A DNA stretch of 64,000 nucleotides. Source: Miscanthus floridulus. Lineage: Eukaryota; Streptophyta; Magnoliopsida; Poales; Poaceae. Each line of letters begins with the position of its first letter. Position 1 is the first letter of the stretch. The DNA is taken from assembly GCF_019320115.1 (NCBI RefSeq), contig NC_089587.1:86688113-86752112 (forward strand). The letters run 5' to 3'. The notes under the pieces were generated by a model. It saw only the letters and a list, made by a program, of their open reading frames with translations, was not told where the DNA came from and did not search any database. Positions 34,234-43,905 of the stretch are shown one piece after another. A program made the position numbers and the translations under genes.

Positions 34234-34406
34234 TGTCGATACGGGACCCACAGGATACCCCGCAAGGGAGAGAGAAGATCTAGTCTAACTAGAATTCTTC
34301 CCATGTGATCTTAATAGTACTACTACTAAGATCACATGGGAAGAATCCTAGTTAGACTAGATCTTCTCTCTCCCTTGCGGGGTATCCTTTGGGTCCCGCA
34401 TCGACA
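34234..34406. repeat. 80-bp-arm palindrome made of two opposed LTR ends
   Basis: 34234-34313 is the start of a plus-oriented gypsy LTR. 34327-34406 is the same 80 bases in reverse complement, with about three mismatches and a 13-bp spacer (ATAGTACTACTAC). The two arms meet at the TAGTAGTACT microsatellite present inside every LTR copy of this family. Confidence 0.92.
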
Positions 34407-36491
34407 AGCCCCTGAGCACTTCATGGTTGAGCTCTGAAAGTCTCGTTTTGCTCCTTCAGGTCTTGTTGAGTAGGAACAAACGTCATCCGAGTGCTTTCTA
34501 GAGTGAAACCTTGTAGCGCTTCTTGGGATCTTTGAGTGGTGAGTGCTTTTTGAAGAAAAAGTACATTCATCTGGTTGTAGCCCCCGAGCCTCTTGCTATT
34601 TGCAACAAGGAGCTGGAGGATCTTGTCTTGAAGTTGCTCTGATTGTTCGTTGAAGTTTTATAAAAAAGAACTCGAATATGGCTCGTTTCAGGTTCTTTTT
34701 GTTGTAATGTCTTGAAGTGGTCTGCGTTGAGGAAGTCTTTTGGTGACGTGCACTTTTTCGAAGAAAAAGTGCACTCACTGAGTGTAGCCCTCGAGCCTCT
34801 TGCTATTTGGAACAAAAAGTTAGAGGGTCTTGAATCTTTATGTTGTTTGAAAATTTGTGTTATGAAGTAGTCCCCGAGACTTGGATTATGTCATCATCCG
34901 AGTAGTTTTGCGGCATCTTTCCGAAGTAGCCCTTTAGTCTTGGATTAAACCATCATCCGAATAGTTTCGCGGCATGCAGCCTCCGAGCGTATATCCGTGT
35001 TGTTTTGTTCAGGAAGAACTCGGATGCGAGGTCTTGGCGTATTCTTTGATAGTCTGCTGTTGTCAGATGTAGTTGTATGGTGGTGGTTGAGTGTAAATGC
35101 CTTTTGTTCATGGGTTGTACTATGCTGGTATATTCTTCCGAATATGCTCGTCTTCGAGTACTGTTCCCTCTCGCCTGAGTCTTCCATTATTGAGTCCTGC
35201 CTTTTCACTGTGTTCTTTTGTTAGGCTTATTTCCTTGGTACTCCTAGTCCATGTGCGCCGCTCCTTTGATCTATAAATACTCTCCCAGAGTGCTTGTTTT
35301 CATCCATTGAACATTCTGTTGAAACCTTCGTGGTCATGAATATGGTAGTTTGTGAAGTAGAGCAGCCCCCGGGCATATTTTGTAGTTCCTGTGCGTCTTG
35401 CCGTAGCTGGAGGAAGTCTTGTGATAGGGATTAGAGGCAGGCTAATCCCGCGACAGCATTGTACCAGGATGTACATGGCGGTAGTTGGAGGAAGTCTTGT
35501 GATGTGGGCTTCGTTCCTTCATCTTGCAGTTCTGGGTTGATCCTCGTCGCCTGTCCTGAGACTGTCCGGTGCAGATCAACACCATATCCAGCATCACATT
35601 GGTCTTGGGTAGATAGATGCCCATCGGCCTTCTCTGCTCCATGTTGTCCTACCGTGCTGCTGATTTCCGCCTTGGATGCACTACGTCCGTCCTTTGAAGA
35701 AAACAGTGTAGCTGATGGTGGTTTGTCCTTCCGAGTAGCAATTTGGGACACGTAGTCATTCCAGAGCCTAGCCATGTCCGTGTTCCTCTTTGCTACTTTG
35801 CTTTTCATGGTACCGAGTTCATTGGGTCTTGTAAGATTTGTAATCTTTCGTTGGGTCTTGTAAGATTTGTAATCTTCTATTTTTGAAGTCGCTTGTAATG
35901 GAACAAATCTTGTCTTCTGAGTTGTCCTTTACTTTTCTGCTGTGATCCCTATCATTCATGAGATTACCGAGTTCTTTCTTAAATAACCGGGTTCTTTTGT
36001 TCTTTGCGAGGTAGCCATTTGTTTCTTCTTGGTTGACGGGTTGTTCTTGTAGTGATCTGATAACCCTACCGTGGTGCTGGACGGATAAGTCTGAAATCTG
36101 TCTATTAAATTGTACCGTTGTGTGGATTTGTGCTGTCCGTCATTTTAGCTGCGTCGGTAAATGGACCATCGCGTTCTCATACGGTGTTTTAATGGGCCTG
36201 GTGGGTACTTTTCTTTTCTTCCTCTTTTGTGATCCGTCGAGTGCTTTGTCTGCGCTATGACTTGTTAGATGTAGATCTTTGTGTTGACAACCTTTTGTTT
36301 GCGCTATGTAAAAATGACTCGGCATAGAATGTTGCCTTGACAAACTTCGGCATCCGAGTGCTTTCTTGAGTGGCGCTTATGCTTTTCTGAGGAAAAAGTA
36401 TTCCTATCTGGATGTAGCCCCCGAGCCTCTTGCTTTTCGGAACAAAGAGCTGGAGGGTCTTTTTAAGCTTAATTTCGGTCGACTAGTTTTA
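34407..36491 (-). other. Tat 3' non-coding region, left copy (no antisense gene)
   Basis: In minus orientation this lies between pol and the LTR. Next to the LTR it has a polypurine-tract-like CTCAGGGGCT (complement of 34407-34418). 34848-36205 is a direct repeat of 42547-43905. 36206-36370 is a direct repeat of 47589-47753. In this copy the two are directly joined, whereas at right they are separated by the antisense gene. The short open frames here are not protein-like. Confidence 0.75.
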
Positions 36492-37252
36492 GGTGTTAGC
36501 TTTTAGCTACCCTCATCGGTGGGCTCAAGTGTCTTTTTAGCTATTTTGCTCTCGGCCGAGATGTTCAGGCGTATTTTCAGCCATTTTGCTTTTTGTTTCG
36601 GGTGTTAGCTTTTTAGCTACCCTCATCGGCGGGCTCAAGCATCTTTTCAGCTATTTTGCTCTCGACTGGGATGCTCAGGCATGTTTTCAACCATTTTGCT
36701 TTTTGTTTTGGGTGTTAGCTTATTAGCTACCCTCATCGGCGGGCTCAAGCGTCTTTTCAGCTATTTTGCTCTCGGCCGGTAGGCTCAGGCATGTTTTAGC
36801 CATTTTGCTCTTTTATTCGGGTGTTAGCTTATTAGCTACCCTCATCGGCGGGCTCAAGCATCTTTTCAGCTATTTTGCTCTCGGCCGGGATGCTCAGGCA
36901 TGTTTTTAGCCATTTTGCTTTTTGTTTCGGGTGTTAGCTTATTAGCTACCCTCATCGGTGGGCTCAAGCGTCTTTTCAGCTATTTTGCTCTCGGCCGGTA
37001 GGCTTAGGCATGTTTCAGCCATTTTGCTCTTTTGTTCGGGTGTTAGCTTATTAGCTACCCTCATCGGCGGGCTCAAGCATCTTTTCAGCTATTTTGCTCT
37101 CGGCCGGTAGGCTCAGGCATGTTTCAGCCATTTTGCTCTTTTGTTTGGGTCTTAGCTTATTAGCTACCCTCATCGACGGGCTCAAGCATCTTTTCAGCTA
37201 TTTTACTCTCGGCCGGTAGGCTCAGGCATGTTTTAGCCATTTTGCTCTTTTG
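36492..37252. repeat. Seven-copy tandem repeat, unit about 110 bp
   Basis: Units start near 36492, 36601, 36711, 36820, 36930, 37039 and 37148. Each carries GTGTTAGCTTATTAGCTACC, CTCATCGGCGGGCTCAAGC, TTTTCAGCTATTTTGCTCTC and GGCTCAGGCATGTTTTAGCC. It sits between the integrase end and the 3' non-coding region of the Tat element and appears non-coding. Confidence 0.93.
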
Positions 37253-37618
37253 GAAACAACTCGGGGCTTAGTCATCATAAGACATATGTTGTCGAAAAAC
37301 CATCTTTATTGATTATGATCGTTTGATAAGCCATAATACACATTTTGTCGAGGAACAACATCTTTATAGGTCATGAACGTTGATCTCTTGTGCTTTGTAT
37401 ATGTACTCTCCTTTGAGTTGTTTTCATGCGTAGAATCTTCTTAGCTGGCTGATGTGCCATGTATTGTTGACTTCTCTTCCGTCTTCGGTTATTAACTTGT
37501 ATGTGCCTGGTCCGATGACTTTTGTGACAATGAACGGACCTTCCCATGGACTGAGTAGCTTATGTCGTCCGTCAGTTTTTTGTATCCTTCTTAGCACTAA
37601 GTCTCCGACTTGTAATGA
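37253..37618 (-). other. Segment downstream of the Tat integrase
   Basis: About 365 bp between the tandem repeats and the integrase stop. Its minus-strand translation contains pieces of the integrase C-terminus: LRRIQKTDGRHKLLSPWEGPF is recognisable across 37520-37600 after the stop at 37621. The integrase thus originally extended further and is broken by a premature stop. Confidence 0.55.
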
Positions 37619-38623
37619 TCAAGGATGGGTACTCTTGTTGTAGTGTCGTCTTAAACCTTGTAGGTATCTGGCTGATTGGAGGGTAGCGTTTACTCTGACT
37701 TCTTCTGAGCTGTCGAGTTCTAATCTTCTTGTGTGTTTTGCTTCTCCTTCATTGTATTGTTCTATCTTTGGTGATGTCCAGATCAAATCAGCAGGCAGTA
37801 CGGCTTCTGACCCGTAAACTAGGAAGAAGGGTGAGTAGCCGGTTGCTCTGCTTATTTGAGTTTGTAGCCCCCATACTAATTTAGGTAATTCTTCAATCCA
37901 TTTGGACCCATAGTCCACTAGTTCTTCATATAACCTTGGTTTTAATCCGGCTAGTATGAGTCCATTAGCCCTTTCTACTTGTCCGTTGGCTTCTGGATGT
38001 GCAACAGACGCATAGTCTATACTGAAACCACAGTCTTGTGCCCAGCTTTTGAATTCTGTAGCTGTGAAGGGGGAGCCTAGATCTGTGATTATTCGATTGG
38101 GTATGCTGAAGCGGTGCATAATGTCTTGGATGAACTCGACTGCTTCGGCCGTGCTATATTTCGCGAGTGATTTGTATTCAATCCACTTGGTGAACTTGTC
38201 GATTGCTACAAAGATGTACTCGAAGCCGCCTTTTGCTTTCTTTAGAGGTCCTACTTGATCCAGCCCCCAGCAGGAAAAAGGCCAAGTGGGTGGGATGCAG
38301 ATAAGATTGTGAGCTGGCACATGGGCTTGTCTTGCAAACATTTGGCAACCTTTGCATTTTCTGACAAGTTCTTCTGCGTCTTTTAAAGCGATTGGCCAGT
38401 AGAATCCAGTGCGAAATGCTTTGCCAACCAGTGTTCTTGAAGCGGCATGATTTCCACAGCAACCTGAGTGTATTTCGTCTAGGATCTCTTTGCCTTCTTC
38501 AAATGAGACACATTTTAGGAGTACTCCTGATGATGCTGCTCTTCTGTAAAGTCTATCTCCTACTAGAACGTAGTTTTTGCTTCTGCGAACAACTTGAGTG
38601 GCTTCTACTTTATCTGCTGGCAA
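37619..38623 (-). pseudogene. pol (INT): Tat integrase
   Basis: The zinc-binding HHCC is seen as EIHSGCCGNHAASRT...CKGCQMFA. The catalytic core has first Asp in WGLDQVGPLKKAKGG, second Asp in IITDLGSPF (the usual Asn is Leu here) and Glu in EANGQVERANGLI. It catalyses insertion of the retroelement cDNA. The frame is open for 334 codons, ends at a stop before the C-terminal region, and is separated from the upstream RNase H part by stops at about 38655-38698. Confidence 0.9.
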
Positions 38624-38698
38624 TTTATTTTCTTTGATATAGTCGATGAAAACTTGGCTTCATGAAGTGTTGATTACCAAGATTTGAACGCCTTTAGC

Positions 38699-39157
38699 CT
38701 AAATTTCATGGGTTGTTTCACTGGGTTGTTTGATAGAGGGAACTGATAGCTCTTCTATGAATATGTCGGGTGGAACCTTCGCTCTGTCTGATCCAAGCTT
38801 GGTGAGGACATCTGCTGCAATGTTGGAATCGCGTAGGACGTGTAAAATTTCTAATCCTTGGAAATGTTTTTCAAGTTTCCGTATTTCAGCACAGTAAGCA
38901 CCCATGTTTTCTTTGGTGCAGTCCCAATCTTTGTTGACTTGGTTAATGACTACTGCCAAATCGCCGTATACGAGTAATCGCTTGATTCCAAGAGTAATTA
39001 CCACTCGTAGCCCATGAATGAGAGCTTTGTATTCTGCTTCTTTGTTTGTAGCTTGCCATAATATCTGAAAGATGTACTTGAGTTGTTTTCCTTCTGGAGA
39101 AATGAGGAGAACGCCTGCACCGGCTCCGCCTAGTTTGAGTGACCCATCAAAGTACAT
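38699..39157 (-). pseudogene. pol (aRH): Tat second (archaeal-type) RNase H
   Basis: It starts MYFDGSLKLGGAGAGVLLISP, with Asp in YFDGS, Glu in NKEAEYKAL and Asp in VYGDLAVVI as expected catalytic acids, then LRDSNIAADVLTKLG. A second, separate RNase H between RT/RNase H and integrase is diagnostic of the Tat clade. The frame is bounded by stops. Confidence 0.88.
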
Positions 39158-39160
39158 CTT

Positions 39161-39760
39161 CTAGTGGTCAAGGATTGTATCTGATAAAGGCTGTTGAATC
39201 TCTATCCACTCAGCCACAAAATTGGCAAGGGCTTGAGATTTGATTGCTTTCTGCGGGGTGAAATCGATGTTAAGAGCTCTGAGTTCAACTACCCACTTTG
39301 ATATGCGTCCCATCGCATCTCTGTTGTGTAAGATGTCTCTGAGCGGGAAGTCTGTCACCACTGTGATCTGGTGGCTTTCAAAATAGTGGCGAAGCTTGCA
39401 TGAAGTGATCAATAGGGCGTAGAGTAGTTTTTGCGCATGTGGGTACCGTATTTTTGATTCAGATAATACTTTGCTGATGTAGTATACGGGTCGTTGTACT
39501 TTATACACGCGTCCTTCTTCTTCTCTTTCTATGACTATTGTCGTGCTGACCACAGCAGTAGTCGCCGTAATGTATAGCATCATATCTTCGTCTTTCCTTG
39601 GGGGTGTGAGAATTGGTGAGGATGTGAGGTATGCCTTAAGTTTCTTGAAAGCTTCATTGGCTTCTTCTGTCCATTCAAACTTATCTATCTTCTTTAGTAG
39701 TTTAAAGAAAGGTAGTCCTTTTTCACCGAGCCTTGAAATGAAACGATTGAGTGCCGCCAT
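39161..39760 (-). pseudogene. pol (RH): Tat RT thumb/connection and first RNase H
   Basis: It continues the RT after the stop at about 39774, with MAALNRFISRLGEKGLPFF, FEWTEEANEAFKKLKAYLT, then the RNase H-like PVYYISKVLSESKIRYPHAQKLLYAL and TDFPLRDILHNRDAMGRISKW. Normally this is contiguous with the RT; a single stop separates them here. Confidence 0.88.
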
Positions 39761-39775
39761 GCAGCCCGTTAGCTT

Positions 39776-40315
39776 TTACACATCTTTGATGTTTCTAGGT
39801 GGGCCCATTTCTATTATAGCTCGAATTTGCTTGGTGCTGGCTTCAATCCCACGCTGACTGACCAAAAATCCGAGTAGTTGTCCTGAGGGAACTCCGAACA
39901 CACATTTATTTGGGTTCAACTTCCATCTCCATCTCTTCAAGTTTTTGAAGGTTTGCTTTAAATCTTCAATCAGAGTGTCTGGGTTCTTTATTTTCACCAC
40001 TACATCATCCATGTATGCCTCCACATTTTCACCGATTTGATCCCCAAGGCAAGTTTGGATAGCTCTTTGGTATGTGGCACCAGTGTTCTTTAGTCCAAAT
40101 GACATGGTCTTGTAACAGTAAGCACCGAACGAAGTAATGAAAGACGTCTTGCTCTGGTCTTGTTCTTTTAATGCGATCTGGTGATACCCTGAATAGCAAT
40201 CGAGAAAGGATAATAGTGCAGACCCTGCTGTTGAGTCAACTATCTGGTCAATGCGTGGTAGCCCGAACGGATCTTTTGGGCAATGTTTGTTGAGATCTGT
40301 GTAGTCGATGCACAT
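39776..40315 (-). pseudogene. pol (RT): Tat reverse transcriptase
   Basis: Motifs are MCIDYTDLNKHCPKDPFGLP, SFLDCYSGYHQI, MSFGLKNTGATYQRAI and the catalytic YMDDVVVK, with NPNKCVFGVPSGQLLGFLVS after it. The active-site aspartates are intact. Upstream sequence (RT fingers, 40316-40735) is readable but carries stops, for example before MCIDY. Confidence 0.93.
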
Positions 40316-40735
40316 GCGTCACTCGTTTGTGTTGTTCTTCTGTATAAGGACTGGGTTTGCTAGCCAATCTAGATGAAGGATTTCTCTAATGAATCCAGCC
40401 GCCATTAGCTTTGTGATTTCTTTTTTAATTGATGCCTTCTTGTCAGGTGAGAATCATCGTAGTCATTGCTTTACAGGCTTGGAGCTTTCATTAATATCAA
40501 TTTTGTGCTCAGCCAACTCTCTTGGGACACCTGGCATGTCGGCCGGCTTCCAAGCGAAGATATCTTTGTTGTCCCGAAGAAAGTTGGTGAGCGCGAGTTC
40601 CTATTTTGCCGAGAGGTGAGCACTGATGGTTGCTGTCTTGGAGGTATCGTCAGTGCCCAAGTCGATTTGCTTGACGTCGGCTTCTTTTGGTGGTGCGATG
40701 ATGTTGGGCTTTTTAGCCGGTATTTCTAATTCTTC

Positions 40736-41254
40736 TTAGCTCATCTCTGCAGCAATTGTGGCTATTTCTTTTCTACTTTGGTCATCTTGTGCTCTGGCTG
40801 CAATCTGGATTGCTTGAACATCGCAGTCAAAAGCGCGTTTCAAGTCACTTCGAAGTGAAAGTACTCCATTAGGTCCTGGCATCTTGAGCAGCAAATACGG
40901 GTAATGCGGTATCGCCATGAATTTTGCTAGTGCCGGTCGTCCGAGAATTGCGTGGTACGATGACTCAAAGTCCGCCACCTCAAATTTGATGAATTCTGTT
41001 TGGTAGTTCGAGGGTGTTCCAAAAGTGACTGGTGGAGTAATTTGTCCGAGCGGCATGGCTGCTTTGCCGGGTACTATTCTGTAAAAAGGTGTGCTTGTTG
41101 GTGTGATCATCCTGGCGAGTTGTAGTCCCATCTTCCTTAGTGTTTCTAAAAAGATGATGTTGAGTCCGGCTCCCCCATCGATTAGTACTTTGGTGACAGT
41201 CATACCAGCAATAGTTGGATCTAGAACTAGTGGATAATGGCCTACGTTTCCCAC
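40736..41254 (-). pseudogene. pol (PR): Tat aspartic protease
   Basis: The retropepsin-like VLIDGGAGLNIIF motif (Asp-Gly-Gly form typical of this clade) is followed by the ILGRPALAKFMAIPHYPYL block. It matures the polyprotein. The frame ends at a stop and RT linker sequence continues beyond it. Confidence 0.88.
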
Positions 41255-41299
41255 ACTAGTCCATTGGTCTTCTCTAGTAAATTGGATAGGATATTGTGA

Positions 41300-42546
41300 C
41301 TAATTGAGATATCTTGGTGTAGCCGGTTCTGCTGTCAAGATAGTCCATAGTGCTAGTTTTTCTTGATGTTTGCTTCTGCAATCCGGAGCCCCTGAGAAGA
41401 TCACTGCTACCGTTCCCCTAGGTTTTTGGAATCCTTTGTCCTCATGGTTGTCTTCATCTTTTTTCTGATTGTCCTCTTTGGTGTTCTCCTTACTATCTTT
41501 TCTTGTGTATCGATCATTGAAAGTGTAGCAATTTCCGATGGTGTGCCTCCCATTAGGGTACAATGGGCAACGTATGTTTTCAATGTCATCATATCTTCTG
41601 GGTTTGGAGAACTTCTTTGATTTGTCGGCCATTGCCATGGTATTGTCTGGTCTATGTTTTCTTTCTTGATGTCTGCTATTTCAATGATTTTGCTTGTCCA
41701 GGTTGTCCTGGTTGCTTCTATCCGGGAACCTCTCTTGTGTTTTTTCTTCCGCAGTAATCATCTTTTCTACTATTCATTTGAACTCTTCATTGTTTCTCGG
41801 ATTTTCTTTGTAGAAGTCTTGAAATTGCCACCTAGCCATGATTCCATGAGAGAAAGCTTTAATTACTTCTCGTTCGGTGATGTCATGTACTTGAGCCCGT
41901 AGTTCGCCGAATCATTGATAGTAATTTTTGAGACTTTCACCTCCCTTTTGCTTGAGTCCTTTCAGTTCTGCATGAGTGATTGGGTGTGTAATGATTCCTA
42001 CGAAATTTTCACAAAAAGCTCTTTGCAAGTCCTCCCAATTTCTGATAGATCCTGGATTTAATTTGTCGAACCATTGGAGGGGCATGGCTTCTAGTGCCAT
42101 GGGAAAGAACAGGGTCTTGATATCATCGTCTCCTCTGGCTAGTTCAATTGATTGTGAATATATTCTGAGCCATTGCCTTGGTTCCATTTTGCCATCATAC
42201 TTAGAGTGGTTGAATGGTTTGAACTTGTGAGGTAATCGCACCGATGCAAGCCTGTTCGTGAAACAGGGGAATCTGTCGTGTGTTTCGGCTTCTTTGAATT
42301 CAGATTCAGCACCTCCTTCTAGCCAACTGTTGTTTTGATGGGAATAATTCTACGAGGCTGTCTGAGTAGGCACCCTACTCCTGGTCTTTCTTGGTTGTTC
42401 AAATTGGTGGCCTTGATTATGTTCCTTCCTACTTTCTCCATTATGGCTTCCACCTAGCCCAAGTCTTTCGAAAGCGGACTTCCTTTGATTTTGATCTTCT
42501 TGCCTGTGGGTTGTTAATCTGGCGGGTAGTCTTGATTGGGTGTTAT
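41300..42546 (-). pseudogene. gag: Tat Gag, 5' truncated
   Basis: The core retrotransposon Gag segment is at 41912-42241 (HKFKPFNHSKYDGKMEPRQW; ALEAMPLQWFDKL; NWEDLQRAFCENFVG). The downstream part has a zinc-knuckle-like CPLYPNGRHTIGNC at about 41563. Several stops and frame changes occur. Upstream, sequence related to Gag stops at about 42546, where it is joined to the repeated non-coding segment. The N-terminal Gag, primer-binding site and adjacent 5' LTR are therefore missing. Confidence 0.85.
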
Positions 42547-43905
42547 TTGAAAATTTATGTTCTGAAGTAGTCCCCGAGACTTGGATTATGTCATCATCCG
42601 AGTAGTTTTGTGGCATCTTTCCGAAGCAGCCCTTTAGTCTTGGATTAAACCATCATCCGAATAGTTTCGCGGCATGCAGCCTCTGAGCGTATATCCGTGT
42701 TGTTTTGTCCAGGAAGAACTCGGATGTGAGGTCTTGGCATATTCTTTGATAGTCTGCTGTTGTCAGATGTAGTTGTATGGTGGTGGTTGAGTGTAAATGC
42801 CTTTTGTTCACGGGTTGTACTGTGCTGGTATATTCTTCCGAATATGCTCGTCTTCGAGTACTGTTCCCTCTCGCCTGAGTCTTCCATTATTGAGTCCTGC
42901 CTTTTCACTATGTCCTTTTGTTAGGCTTATTTTGTTGGTACTCCTAGTCCATATGCGCCGCTCCTTTGATCTATAAATACTCTCCCGGAGTGCTTGTTTT
43001 CATCCATTGAACAATCTGTTGAAACCTTCATGGTCATGAACATGGTAGTTTGTGAAGTAGAGCAGCCCCCGGGCATATTTTGTAGTTCCTATGCGTCTTG
43101 CCGTAGCTGGAGGAAGTCTTGTGATAGAGATTAGAGGTAGGCTAATCCCGCGACAGCATTGTACCAGGATGTACATGGCGGTAGTTAGAGGAAGTCTTGT
43201 GATGTGGGCTTCGTTCCTTCATCTTGCAGTTCTGGGTTGATCCTCGTCGCCTGTCCTGAGACTGTCCGATGCAGATCAACACCATATCCAGCATCACATC
43301 GGTCTTGGGTAGACAGATGCCCGCCAGCCTTCTCTGCTCCATGTTGTCCTACCGTGCTGCTGATTTCTGCCTTGGATGCACTACGTCTGTCCTTTGAAGA
43401 AAATAGTGTAGCTGATGGCGGTTTGTCCTTCCGAGTAGCAATTTGGGACACGTAGTCGTTCCAGAGCCTAGCCGTGTCTATGTTCCTCTTTGCTACTTTG
43501 CTTTTCGTGGTACCGAGTTCATTGGGTCTTGTAAGATTTGTAATCTTTCGTTGGGTCTTGTAAGATTTGTAATCTTCTATTTTTGAAGTCGCTTGTAATG
43601 GAACGAATCTTGTCTTCTGAGTTGTCCTTTACTTTTCTGTTGTGATCCCTGTCGTTCATGAGATTACCGAGTTCTTTCTTAAATAACAGGGTTCTTTTGT
43701 TCCTTGCGAGGTAGCCCTTTGTTTCTTCTTGGTTGATGGGTTGTTCTTGTAGTGATCTGATAACCCTGCCGTGGTGCTGGACGGATAAGTTTGAAATCTA
43801 CCCGTTAAATTGTACCGTTGTGTGGATTTGTGCCATCCGTCATTTTAGCTGCGTCAGTAAATGGACCGTCACGTTCTCACATAGTGTTTTAACAGGCCTG
43901 GTGGG
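42547..43905. repeat. Tat 3' non-coding region, second copy
   Basis: 1359 bp, direct repeat of 34848-36205 with only scattered substitutions. It ends at GGCCTGGTGGG, after which the antisense-gene cassette begins. Confidence 0.93.

Noticed and set aside
34945..35808. Minus-strand frames repeated at 42645-43451
   Set aside because: They lie in the duplicated Tat non-coding region. Stops and frame differ between the copies and no retroelement domain is seen.
36492..37252. CRISPR-like array
   Set aside because: The whole unit of about 110 bp repeats with no unique spacers, inside a plant retroelement. It is an ordinary tandem repeat.
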